Source: Bacteroidota bacterium
Lineage (GTDB): Bacteria; Bacteroidota; Bacteroidia; 2-12-FULL-35-15
Reading direction: 5' to 3'
Length of the DNA: 64,000 nucleotides
Assembly: GCA_017303895.1 (NCBI GenBank)
Contig: JAFLBF010000001.1
Location: 124,001 to 188,000, forward strand
Made by a program: the position numbers and the translations under genes. Position 1 is the first letter of the stretch. Each line of letters begins with the position of its first letter. Positions 17,381 through 26,284 of this stretch are shown piece by piece. The notes below the pieces were generated by a model. It was not told the origin of the DNA. It made no database searches and saw only the letters and a program-made list of their open reading frames with translations.

Positions 17381-18052
17381 TTAGATTCTTTTTGCCAACT
17401 TCGTGTTAGGGAACAACGATTTGAATATTTCACGGTAATAGATCATCAGATCAAAAGTGACAATTGGAGAATTCAATTGCTGATTTAACTTCTTGGTATT
17501 TGCAAACATAAAACGATATCCAAAATCAGCACCTACGCCTACCCATTTGAATATTTTATATTCAACAGAAATAGCCGGTTCATAGATCAAATTTACATTT
17601 CTATTGGTTTTTGTTTTAACACCATTTAACTCAAATTGATAATAAGATTCTCCAACACCCAATTGCAAAGGCATCCCTATCTCCCAGTGCTTCGTTTGAT
17701 AAAATACATATTCCACAGTAGCAGAAAAATAATAAAACTTCAATCCCTTCGAAATTATATAAGGTTTTCCCAACTCATTGATGTATTCAAAATTTTCATT
17801 CAAATTTTTAGGAGGATTGTAGAGCTGGTTATAACCAATCCCTAATCTCAATTTATTCCCATACTTAAGTCCGGCCTTAATACCAAACACATTTACAATC
17901 TCATTGTTAACAAATGAGTTTCTTGAATTTAGAGTAACAAAAGGATGAGGTTTTTTCCTGAATTCGGAACGAATGGTATCTAAAGTGGGCTGGGCAATTC
18001 CAACACTTATCATGAACACCATTAGACAAAATAAAAATATTTTCTTAATCAC
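17381..18052 (-). CDS. Small predicted outer-membrane barrel protein
   Basis: I do not recognise a named family. The 223-residue product has a signal peptide (about 1-20, cleavage near GIAQ) and alternating amphipathic strands with repeated Tyr/Phe ends, for example RLGIGYNQLY, KFYYFSATVEYVF and WVGVGADFGYRFMF. This fits a small 8- to 10-stranded outer-membrane barrel. It is the last gene of the minus-strand run cargo protein - ribE - this gene, 8 bases after ribE. Its stop codon touches the stop codon of the convergent TPR-SpoIIE gene. A role in the envelope is likely; nothing more specific can be supported. Confidence 0.6.
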   Translation of the reverse strand: MIKKIFLFCLMVFMISVGIAQPTLDTIRSEFRKKPHPFVTLNSRNSFVNNEIVNVFGIKAGLKYGNKLRLGIGYNQLYNPPKNLNENFEYINELGKPYIISKGLKFYYFSATVEYVFYQTKHWEIGMPLQLGVGESYYQFELNGVKTKTNRNVNLIYEPAISVEYKIFKWVGVGADFGYRFMFANTKKLNQQLNSPIVTFDLMIYYREIFKSLFPNTKLAKRI

Positions 18053-18060
18053 AGTCAGGA

Positions 18061-18645
18061 TTACTTGGGCATGAGCTTGCTGATATACTTACCGAGAATA
18101 TCAAATTCTAGGTTCACAATTGTTCCAACTTGAATAGAATTAAAATTGGTATGATCGAACGTATATGGAATAATACAAACGGAGAACGAATTTGCTTTTG
18201 AATTAACAACGGTAAGACTTACTCCATTCACACAGATCGATCCTTTTTCAACCGTTACATTTCCTTTAGATCCATCGTAGTCAAAAGTAAATATCCAACT
18301 CCCATCACTCTGTTTTACATCAATACATGTTCCTGTTTGATCTACATGCCCTTGAACAATATGGCCATCCAAACGATCGCCCAACCTTAAACATCTTTCA
18401 AGGTTCACTTTATCCCCAATTTTCAAATACCCTAAATTGGTTTTTCGAAGGGTTTCATCAATTGCAGTAACAGTATACAGATCATCATTGATCCCTATCA
18501 CCGTCAAACAAACACCATTGTGAGCAACACTTTGATCGATCTTTAGGTCTTTAGAGAATTCTGATCTTAAAGTTATGTGTAGATTACTTTGTTCTTTCTT
18601 GAGTTCTATAACTTCGCCAAGCGTTTCAACAATTCCGGAAAACAT
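18061..18645 (-). CDS. ribE: Riboflavin synthase, alpha subunit
   Basis: This enzyme dismutates two 6,7-dimethyl-8-ribityllumazine molecules to riboflavin and a pyrimidinedione. The 194-residue chain shows the expected two tandem lumazine-binding barrels, with MFSGIVETLG at the N-terminus, NGVCLTV at 43-49 in the first and NGVSLTV at 140-146 in the second. The Cys in the first motif is the conserved active-site residue. At 194 residues it is slightly short for the family (about 200-215). The gene starts 3 bases after the stop of the T9SS cargo gene upstream, so it is probably read from that transcript. No FMN riboswitch is seen and no other rib genes lie nearby. Confidence 0.96.
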   Translation of the reverse strand: MFSGIVETLGEVIELKKEQSNLHITLRSEFSKDLKIDQSVAHNGVCLTVIGINDDLYTVTAIDETLRKTNLGYLKIGDKVNLERCLRLGDRLDGHIVQGHVDQTGTCIDVKQSDGSWIFTFDYDGSKGNVTVEKGSICVNGVSLTVVNSKANSFSVCIIPYTFDHTNFNSIQVGTIVNLEFDILGKYISKLMPK

Positions 18646-18648
18646 ACA

Positions 18649-21345
18649 CTAATTATTTGGTTTAGGATTTTGTTTGATCAACTGCACAAAACCTTTCAAG
18701 GTTCTTGGAACGATCCCTTCCACTCTGATTTCATTTACAGTACATACATAATAATACACACCATCACTACAAGGGATCTTCGTGTCTTTATTTGTTCCAT
18801 CCCAGAAAATATCCGGATCAGTCGTTTCAAACATCAATAAACCCCAGCGATCATAGATCTTGATGTCTATATCTTTCACAAAACGGTATGGAAGAGGAAT
18901 GAAGAACTCATTGATATTATCTCCATTAGGTGTGAATACATTTGGCAATTCATAAACAGGACAATTATCTACGCATATTTTATTAATGATCACACTTTCA
19001 TTTGCAAATGAATCAACAGCCGTTACTACATAACAACCCGCAACAGAAGGTGTTCCTTCATAACTATAGCTATGAATAAAAGTAGTGATATTCATATCCG
19101 TTGAAGAATATACGAGCTCAAGTGCTCCATCTGTTGTTGGTGAAAAATACACATTGTACTGTACAGCATCATCATCACTGCACGTTAAATTCGGGTTAGT
19201 CCAAGTGATCGTATTGACAACATTTTCGCAATCATTGTTAACAGCAAAGCTAGGCTGACAAGGCGGAACAACATCTATTGGCGTTTCACATTTTATTTGA
19301 GAAGCATTGAACAATGGTCGTGGCAATGCAGGATCGGAATATTCTCCTTTTGTAACCACTTTATAACAATAGTTTATTCCATTTACCAATCCTGTATCCA
19401 CATATGTTCTATTGATCGTACTATCGATCAAAACAAATGAGCTTGAACCCTGCGGGATCTCTTTGTATATAAAATACTGGTAATTGGTCCAAGGCACAAT
19501 CTCTTGCCATGTTAGGTTTACTTCATTACCGGCAGGACTGGAAGACAGAAACACAGAAGAAGCCGTATGCGTTGATCCTTTTAATAAGCCGTTTGAATAA
19601 AAATCTACTCGATAGGTCCAAGGACTTGTTTCGGTATTGATATTCGTATGTACGAAGCCTGTATCCGTTAACTGGGAATAGGAAGCATAAGAGTAAGACG
19701 CAATTTGTGAAAATGCTGTTTGAGATGGATTAAATCCTTGAGCAACCATCAATCGATATTCATAAGGAGGAGGATTGACAATTGTATCCAGGTTACTTGA
19801 GTTTCCAACTGGTTTTACCCAGTGTGTCCAAATGCTGCCTGTAGTAGAATTTGTAGTTAGTACACTTACGTTCGTAATAATAGGCACATCCTGCACGAGT
19901 TGCACACATACTTTTGTTGAAGCATAACTTTGAGAACCATCATTGTAATAGGCAACAACCATGTACGAATAATTTACTCCATGAATCAAACCTTGACCAT
20001 TGTTGTTATCTGTGAAAGTTAATGTAGTAGCATTAGTTGTTCCTATCAATGTATAGCCGGTATAACTTGGCACCCCCGTTTCACAATCAGCATGCACCCA
20101 TGGATCACACGTGTTCTTTCTGTAGATATAAAAACCTTTTAAAGGATTAGCCCCTGTAGTAGCATTACAAAAAGGAGAATTCCAATTCAATAAAATACTT
20201 GCTCCATTTGGTGTTGCAGTAAGCCCTGTTGGCGCAGGTGCGATAACCCGGATGAATACCGATTCAAAATTTACAAGAGGTGTACTCGGATGATTATCAT
20301 CCGCTTTGAACGTCACTAAATGAGGCATCAATTGTACCTGAGTACAAGAGGGGATCCAACTGAAAGTCCCTGTTAATGGACTTAAACCGGAAACAGTCGG
20401 GAAGCTTGCTGAAGGACTCGATTGAAACGGACCACCCGTAGCACTTAAAGTGATCACATTGTTTTGTGGATCAGTTGCAGTAACACCAAACGTGATATTT
20501 GTTCCGACTACCACACATGTATCATTAATATTATTGATCTGAGGAGCGTTGTTAGAGCAGGAGGCAACATCAATCTGCATATCACGCAAAATAGAACCTA
20601 CATAATAACGAACGCCTTGAAAAAGGCGATACTCTTTAATAAGGATAGCCACGTTGTATTGACAGATCTGAGGAGGAGTACACCAGATCAGATCTCCATT
20701 CAAAACATTGATACTATTAATGCCCATATTCGGAGGTAAAGTGTATCCAAAAATAGGAGCACCATTGGCATAACAAGTTGTTAATTCATAGGATAAACTA
20801 TCCCCTTCGGCATCATATGCCCCCGGATTGTGTTCAAAGCATTCTCCCACACAAGCCATATCCAGAGGAGGATTTAATAATGTTGGGGAGCTATTTCTAC
20901 CTAAAAACGGATTGATGACCAATTCGGTTCTTAAGAAGAAAGAGGCATTCACGGAGTTGGGGATATTACAAATACCGGCATTCCTATTGGGATCTTCAAC
21001 GGTGATCACATATGCACCTGAACCTGAATATGTATGAAAAGTTTCATAAATATTCAATTTTGTATTAGCAGGAGAGGATAGCATCACGCCATCCTGTGTA
21101 TTTGGGCAAAGAGAGGATGGCCCGTTGACACGAGGTGCAATGGCACTATCGCCATCCCCAAAATTCACTGTAAGTTCACAACGATCGGCTGTTGTATTAA
21201 AAGTATTCGTGTAAGTAGTAACAATGATCTTATAGGTATATCCGGAAATATGCTGATAGGTTATTTCACCAGCCCTATTGTGAGTTGCAAAAGCACTAAC
21301 AATGAAGAAAAATGAAAAATATATAAAAAATACTATCCGTTTCAT
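18649..21345 (-). CDS. T9SS type B cargo protein (gliding-type C-terminal domain)
   Basis: An 898-residue secreted protein. A signal peptide (about 1-21) is followed by ATHNRAGEITYQ, which opens the same N-terminal module as in the protein at 11531-15094; both contain DAEGDSLSYEL / DADGDSLSYTL and GS-x-x-RD-M/I-Q. The middle (about 380-800) holds several fibronectin-like segments, for example LTATPNGASILLNWNSPFC and PVGNEVNLTWQEIVPWTNYQ-like strands. The end carries the type B sorting domain with LPNVFTPNGDNINEFF, IYDRWGLLMFE and DGVYYYVCTV. It probably reaches the surface through the type IX system as an adhesin or structural protein. Without SprB repeats, its architecture differs from the relative at 11531. 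It heads the transcript that continues into ribE. Confidence 0.88.
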   Translation of the reverse strand: MKRIVFFIYFSFFFIVSAFATHNRAGEITYQHISGYTYKIIVTTYTNTFNTTADRCELTVNFGDGDSAIAPRVNGPSSLCPNTQDGVMLSSPANTKLNIYETFHTYSGSGAYVITVEDPNRNAGICNIPNSVNASFFLRTELVINPFLGRNSSPTLLNPPLDMACVGECFEHNPGAYDAEGDSLSYELTTCYANGAPIFGYTLPPNMGINSINVLNGDLIWCTPPQICQYNVAILIKEYRLFQGVRYYVGSILRDMQIDVASCSNNAPQINNINDTCVVVGTNITFGVTATDPQNNVITLSATGGPFQSSPSASFPTVSGLSPLTGTFSWIPSCTQVQLMPHLVTFKADDNHPSTPLVNFESVFIRVIAPAPTGLTATPNGASILLNWNSPFCNATTGANPLKGFYIYRKNTCDPWVHADCETGVPSYTGYTLIGTTNATTLTFTDNNNGQGLIHGVNYSYMVVAYYNDGSQSYASTKVCVQLVQDVPIITNVSVLTTNSTTGSIWTHWVKPVGNSSNLDTIVNPPPYEYRLMVAQGFNPSQTAFSQIASYSYASYSQLTDTGFVHTNINTETSPWTYRVDFYSNGLLKGSTHTASSVFLSSSPAGNEVNLTWQEIVPWTNYQYFIYKEIPQGSSSFVLIDSTINRTYVDTGLVNGINYCYKVVTKGEYSDPALPRPLFNASQIKCETPIDVVPPCQPSFAVNNDCENVVNTITWTNPNLTCSDDDAVQYNVYFSPTTDGALELVYSSTDMNITTFIHSYSYEGTPSVAGCYVVTAVDSFANESVIINKICVDNCPVYELPNVFTPNGDNINEFFIPLPYRFVKDIDIKIYDRWGLLMFETTDPDIFWDGTNKDTKIPCSDGVYYYVCTVNEIRVEGIVPRTLKGFVQLIKQNPKPNN

Positions 21346-21394
21346 TAAACACAGTCTAAAAATAGAACTCTAATTTACGCTTTTTATTTCACAA

Positions 21395-22519
21395 TCAATA
21401 ATTTATAACCTGCTCTACCATATCTACAGGTTCCTGGCGGTACTCATATTTTTGGGTACGCAACTGTGGCTCAAATCCTGCCTCACGAATAGCCTCCTGA
21501 ATGGATCTGGATGTGAAACGGTGAGGGGCACCTGCAGCAGATACCACATTCTCCTCGATCATGATACTTCCAAAATCGTTAGCTCCTGCATGCAAACATA
21601 GTTGCGCTACCTCTTTCCCAACCGTCAGCCAGCTTGCCTGAATATTGATCACATTCGGCAACATGATCCGGCTCATAGCAATCATACGGATATACTCATC
21701 ACCACTGACGTTATTTTTAATGCCTTTGATACGTTTCAACAAAGTTCCATCATCTTGAAATGGCCATGGAATAAACGCCAGAAATCCATTCGCATTTTTT
21801 GGCTTTTCACTCTGAACTTCGCGTATCCAAACCAAGTGTTCAAAACGCTCTTCAATGGTCTCGATATGTCCAAACATCATTGTTCCGGAGGTGGTAATAT
21901 CCAGCTGATGGGCAGCACGCATCACATCCAGCCATTCTCTGCCTGTACACTTCCCTTTTGAGATCAATCTGCGAACACGATCATTCAAGATCTCGGCACC
22001 TGCACCCGGTAGACTATCCATACCGGCATCTTTCAGCGCTTTCAACACTTCCGTATGGGTTGATTTTTCCAATTTAGTGATATGTGCAATTTCAGGTGGT
22101 CCTAAGGCATGCAATTTAACATTCGGATATAGCTTTTTCAATTCTTTGAAAAGATCCACATAAAATTTTAAGCCTAGATCGGGATGATGGCCTCCTTGTA
22201 ATAACAGCTGGTCGCCACCATATTTTAAGGTTTCTTCGATCTTTTGCTTGTAGGTTGAAATATCAGTGATATAGGCCTCGGCATGTCCCGGAATACGGTA
22301 AAAATTGCAAAACTTACAATTAGCGATACAAACATTGGTGGTATTCACATTCCGGTCGATCTGCCAGGTAACTTTCCCATCCGGTTTTTGAATTTTTCTT
22401 AGTTCATTCGCCACAAACATCAACTCCGCAGTGGGAGCATTTTTAAAGAGAAAAACACCCTCTTCCTGGCTCAAAAATTCAAAATTCAATGCTCTTTTTA
22501 AAAGGGAATCTATGGTCAT
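21395..22519 (-). CDS. mqnC: Cyclic dehypoxanthine futalosine synthase MqnC
   Basis: A 374-residue radical SAM enzyme that closes the ring of dehypoxanthine futalosine in the futalosine route to menaquinone. The iron-sulfur motif C-x3-C-x2-C is at Cys64, Cys68, Cys71 (NVCIANCKFCNFYR). Further family motifs are LLQGGHHPDLGL, ALGPPEIAH, GAGAEILNDRVR, GTMMFGHIET and FLAFIPWPFQDDGTLL. These favour MqnC over the related MqnE, whose usual motifs differ. The gene stands alone on the minus strand, divergent from the aminopeptidase gene at 22606; no other mqn gene is in the window. Its presence implies that this organism makes menaquinone by the futalosine route. Confidence 0.9.
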   Translation of the reverse strand: MTIDSLLKRALNFEFLSQEEGVFLFKNAPTAELMFVANELRKIQKPDGKVTWQIDRNVNTTNVCIANCKFCNFYRIPGHAEAYITDISTYKQKIEETLKYGGDQLLLQGGHHPDLGLKFYVDLFKELKKLYPNVKLHALGPPEIAHITKLEKSTHTEVLKALKDAGMDSLPGAGAEILNDRVRRLISKGKCTGREWLDVMRAAHQLDITTSGTMMFGHIETIEERFEHLVWIREVQSEKPKNANGFLAFIPWPFQDDGTLLKRIKGIKNNVSGDEYIRMIAMSRIMLPNVINIQASWLTVGKEVAQLCLHAGANDFGSIMIEENVVSAAGAPHRFTSRSIQEAIREAGFEPQLRTQKYEYRQEPVDMVEQVINY

Positions 22520-22605
22520 TTTACAACTGATAATCGGTTAATAAATAGTGAAAAACTTAGTAAATTCTTTTTCTACATTTACAGCTAACAAAATTACAAA
22601 TAATA

Positions 22606-24042
22606 ATGACGTTAATCACTAAAAAGTCCACAATTAATAACAAGGATAGCCTTGTTTTGTTGTGTAGAAAAAATTATAATTTCAACGGACATGGTTTTTC
22701 AAAACCGGAGATCGATTTTATAAAAAATGAGCTCTATAAAAATGACAAAAAATATATTCAACTCAATCAATTAGATCGTTATGTCCTCATTCAAGTAATT
22801 GAAAATAAAAAAGAACCTCATCTAACGATCGATACGGCAAGAAGAGCCGGTAGCACAGTACATGGGCACGTTACAGACCTTAAGATCGACAACATAGCCG
22901 TTGTTGATGGCGATGTAAAAAAAGAAGAAACAATTGCATTTATTGAAGGGGTAGCCTTGAGCAATTATCAATTCCTGAAATATAAAAAAGACAAAAAGAA
23001 AGAAGAGCATTCACTTAAAACGATTGCTGTTGTTTCCAAGAGCATCAGTCAAGTTCAATTGGATGAGCTAAAAACGATCGTAGATGCAACCAATATCTCT
23101 AGAACATTGGTAAATGAGCCAGTTAATTTCCTAACAGCCACACAGCTCTCCAAAGAATTCCAAAAACTGGGTAAAGAAGCCGGTTTTAGTGTAGAGATCT
23201 TCAACAAAGCCAAGATAAAAGCCTTGAAAATGGGCGGATTACTTTCTGTTAATCTAGGAAGTAAAGAGCCTCCTACTTTCAGCATTTTAGAATACAAACC
23301 AAAAAATGCGAAGAACAAACAACCTGTTGTTTTTGTAGGTAAAGGTGTTGTGTATGATACCGGTGGTTTAAGTTTAAAGCCTACACCTAACAGCATGGAT
23401 ATGATGAAATGCGATATGGCCGGAGCTGCTGCTGTTGCAGGTGTTTTATATGCAGTTGCAAAAGCAAAACTACCGGTTCATGTGATAGGTATCGTTCCCG
23501 CTACGGATAACCGTCCGGGAGAAAATGCCTATGTGCCGGGCGATGTGATCACCATGTACAATGGCATGACAGTAGAGATGCTGAATGCTGATGCCGAAGG
23601 ACGAATGATCTTAGCAGATGCATTATCCTATGCACAAAAATACAAACCCAAATTGGTGATCGATCTTGCTACACTTACGGGTGCGGCTGTTGCTGCTATA
23701 GGAACATCCGGAATTGTTGCCATGGGTACTGCTGATGAAAAAACAAAGAACAAACTAAAAGATAGCGGCTACAGAACATTTGAACGTATTGCTGAGATGC
23801 CTTTTTGGGACGATTACGATGACTTGATCAAATCGGACATTGCGGATATGAAAAATATTGGTGGACCGTATGCAGGAAGTATCACTGCGGGAAAGTTTTT
23901 GGCCAGATACATCGATTATCCATGGATCCACTTAGATATAGCGGGTCCTGCTTACCTAACAGCAAAAGATTCTTACCGTGGAAAAGGTGGCACAGGTGTT
24001 GGAGTACGTTTGCTCTATGATTTTATAAAGAATAACTTTTAA
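22606..24042 (+). CDS. pepA: Leucyl aminopeptidase, M17 family
   Basis: A cytosolic two-metal aminopeptidase of 478 residues. The N-terminal alpha/beta domain (about 1-160) is divergent, as usual. The catalytic domain has the metal/lysine motif GKGVVYDTGGLSLKP starting near residue 245 and the family signature NADAEGRMILADAL near 327 (usual form NTDAEGRL), plus DLATLTGA. All expected metal ligands (Lys, two Asp, Glu) appear present. It is divergent from mqnC, separated by an 86-base intergenic region with a TACATTTA box (22574-22581) that could be its -7 element. It is followed in the same frame after four codons by a TTG-started secreted protein gene. Confidence 0.94.
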   Translation: MTLITKKSTINNKDSLVLLCRKNYNFNGHGFSKPEIDFIKNELYKNDKKYIQLNQLDRYVLIQVIENKKEPHLTIDTARRAGSTVHGHVTDLKIDNIAVVDGDVKKEETIAFIEGVALSNYQFLKYKKDKKKEEHSLKTIAVVSKSISQVQLDELKTIVDATNISRTLVNEPVNFLTATQLSKEFQKLGKEAGFSVEIFNKAKIKALKMGGLLSVNLGSKEPPTFSILEYKPKNAKNKQPVVFVGKGVVYDTGGLSLKPTPNSMDMMKCDMAGAAAVAGVLYAVAKAKLPVHVIGIVPATDNRPGENAYVPGDVITMYNGMTVEMLNADAEGRMILADALSYAQKYKPKLVIDLATLTGAAVAAIGTSGIVAMGTADEKTKNKLKDSGYRTFERIAEMPFWDDYDDLIKSDIADMKNIGGPYAGSITAGKFLARYIDYPWIHLDIAGPAYLTAKDSYRGKGGTGVGVRLLYDFIKNNF

Positions 24043-24054
24043 GTACATTCTACG

Positions 24055-25176
24055 TTGAGACTACTTTTAACATCTCTGTTTGTTATTTCCGGAATACTCT
24101 TTTCATTCGGACAAAAGAAAACATCTATACTCATTGCAGAGTATGATGAGAATGCTGCAAGCAATAATATGCAGCATCTTGTTCGATATAATTTTGTGAA
24201 TGGTGCTTTAAGTGGTAAAGAAACTGTTATTTCCGTTCCTACAAAAAAAGCAGGAACCAGTGGCGATCATGTGCGTTTTGATATCGGAAAAAATACGATC
24301 TATAAAAACAGATATGTGATCACCGGCATTGGGAATGTGATCGATGTTCAAACTAAAAAATTATTAGTTACCGAAAGAGGCGAACTGATTGCCTGCCGGG
24401 GAGATAGTATTATTTTTCATACCAACGACATTTTCAAAGGGAAATACTATTCCGTATTGAACATCAAAACAGAAAAATATGCTAAAGTAGAAAATGCCAA
24501 CTTTAATCCTATTCAACATCCGGATGTTGAGATCGATGAAACAGTTAAGCCATTTACCATAACAGCCTATTATGTCAATGGAAAAAAAGATCTGCTGGTA
24601 AAAGATGCAGGATATGGACAGCCACAGCCTTTGGTAGGTGATGATGTTAAACGGAAGATGAAACTATTTTGGCTCGACCGTTCATTTTTCCTTTATGCCA
24701 ACTATGATAAAAGCCAGCAGAATATTTCTATTTACAAAGTGGGCTTAGACAAGTCGATTGAAAAGATTGGAGATATTACAGAAGTTCCTGCCACATCACC
24801 AAATGATTTTTTCGAACTATCTGCCAACAATGAGATCCTATATTCCTGTTCAAGAGGTAAATTTCTGATCGATCCGAAGAAGAAATTGGCAACAAAAATT
24901 CTTTTCGAAATGATCGGCAATAGCTTTAGCGTGGAAAGTGATGAAAATTCTAAATATGGCCGTTCAATAAAATTTGAAAGCACGGAGATCGGTAAAAAAT
25001 GGTGCAAAACCGACAATTCAAAAACCATCAACGGGTATGGAGCCTTTCAAAATGATATGGTGATCGGTCCGGAACGCTACCCGCAAGGCGTTGTTGTGTG
25101 GAACAACATCACAAAAAAGTGGACCACTTTGGAGATCAATTCTCTTGAAGAAATAGTGGGTTGGATTGAAGAATAA
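24055..25176 (+). CDS. Secreted protein of unknown function
   Basis: I do not recognise this 373-residue protein. The likely start is a TTG at 24055, immediately followed by a clear signal peptide (LRLLLTSLFVISGILFSFG, with cleavage near residue 20). No ATG is available before the signal, because the frame is closed by the upstream stop at 24040. The rest is a series of short beta strands with phrases such as GKNTIYKNRYVITGIGNVID and KLFWLDRSFFLYANYDKSQQ, compatible with a beta-propeller-like fold, but no repeat is clear enough to name. It lies 12 bases after pepA and before pdxA, whose candidate promoter overlaps its 3' end region. Its role is unknown. Confidence 0.65.
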   Translation: MRLLLTSLFVISGILFSFGQKKTSILIAEYDENAASNNMQHLVRYNFVNGALSGKETVISVPTKKAGTSGDHVRFDIGKNTIYKNRYVITGIGNVIDVQTKKLLVTERGELIACRGDSIIFHTNDIFKGKYYSVLNIKTEKYAKVENANFNPIQHPDVEIDETVKPFTITAYYVNGKKDLLVKDAGYGQPQPLVGDDVKRKMKLFWLDRSFFLYANYDKSQQNISIYKVGLDKSIEKIGDITEVPATSPNDFFELSANNEILYSCSRGKFLIDPKKKLATKILFEMIGNSFSVESDENSKYGRSIKFESTEIGKKWCKTDNSKTINGYGAFQNDMVIGPERYPQGVVVWNNITKKWTTLEINSLEEIVGWIEE

Positions 25177-25195
25177 AAAATTAAAAGTACTTTTG
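25165..25195 (+). promoter_or_regulatory. Candidate promoter of pdxA
   Basis: ATTG (25165-25168), a 19-base spacer and a perfect -7 box TACTTTTG (25188-25195) lie at the end of the preceding gene and in the gap, about 30 bases before the pdxA start. Confidence 0.55.
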
Positions 25196-25224
25196 CTTTT
25201 GAATTTAGCTGATTTGAAATTTTT

Positions 25225-26280
25225 ATGACAGAAGAAAAAATTATAGTAGGTATATCACAAGGAGATATTAACGGAGTAGGATTGGAAGTGATCATCAAAA
25301 CATTTCTGGAGCCGCAGATGCTTGAACTATGCACTCCTGTGCTATTCAGCTCACAAAAAACAGCTTCTGCACATCGCAAAGCATTAGGCATAGAAGATTT
25401 CAGCTTTAATCAGATCAAAGATCTTTCAGAAGTTAATCACAAGCGTGCAAACCTCATAAATGTTTACGAAGAAGAAGTTGCGATTGAATTTGGAAAACAA
25501 ACAGAGGCAGGTGGAAAATATGCATTTAAATCATTAGAAGCTGCTACCAATGCTTTAGCAGAAGGAAAGATCGATGTTTTGGTAACGGCACCTATTAATA
25601 AGGAGAACATCCAATCAGCGGAATTTAAATTTCCCGGACATACAGAATATTTAGATGAGAAGTTTGGAAAAGGAAACAGTTTAATGTTCCTTGTGAGTGA
25701 TGACCTTCGTGTAGCTGTTGTAACAGGACACATCCCTGTTACACGTGTGGCACAGGAATTAACAACAGAGAAGACCCTCAAAAAAATTCAATTATTACAC
25801 AAATCATTGATACAGGATTTCGCTATTCGAAAACCAAAGATCGCAGTACTTGGTTTAAATCCACATGCGGGAGATAATGGCGTAATCGGGAATGAAGAAA
25901 AGAACATTATCATTCCTGCAATTGAGAAAGCAAAAGCAGAAGGCATTGTTGCTTATGGACCTTACCCCGCTGATGGTTTTTTTGGCAATGGAACTTACAA
26001 AAATTTTGATGCTATTCTTGCCATGTATCATGATCAGGGATTGATCCCATTTAAAACCATCGCATTTAACAATGGTGTTAACTATACAGCCGGACTATCC
26101 GTTGTGCGTACATCGCCCGACCATGGAACAGCTTATGATATTGCAGGAAAAGGTCTAGCTTCAGAGGAATCTTTCCGCAAAGCGATATACACGGCTATTG
26201 ACATTTACAAAACGAGAAAACAATTTGCAGAGCTGACTGCAAATCCGTTAAAGATCAATCCGATCAAGAGAGAGAGATAA
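25225..26280 (+). CDS. pdxA: 4-hydroxythreonine-4-phosphate dehydrogenase PdxA
   Basis: PdxA oxidises 4-phosphohydroxy-L-threonine in the DXP-dependent pathway to pyridoxal 5'-phosphate, using NAD and a divalent metal. The 351-residue length is slightly above the usual 330. Motifs match the family: GISQGDINGVGLEV at the N-terminus, TAPINKENI, FPGHTEYL, LGLNPHAGDNG, YHDQGLIPFK and TSPDHGTAYDIAGKG, which include the three metal-binding His residues. It ends 4 bases before the convergent recJ stop codon. The other vitamin B6 genes (pdxB, pdxJ) are not in the window. Confidence 0.96.
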   Translation: MTEEKIIVGISQGDINGVGLEVIIKTFLEPQMLELCTPVLFSSQKTASAHRKALGIEDFSFNQIKDLSEVNHKRANLINVYEEEVAIEFGKQTEAGGKYAFKSLEAATNALAEGKIDVLVTAPINKENIQSAEFKFPGHTEYLDEKFGKGNSLMFLVSDDLRVAVVTGHIPVTRVAQELTTEKTLKKIQLLHKSLIQDFAIRKPKIAVLGLNPHAGDNGVIGNEEKNIIIPAIEKAKAEGIVAYGPYPADGFFGNGTYKNFDAILAMYHDQGLIPFKTIAFNNGVNYTAGLSVVRTSPDHGTAYDIAGKGLASEESFRKAIYTAIDIYKTRKQFAELTANPLKINPIKRER

Positions 26281-26284
26281 GATA

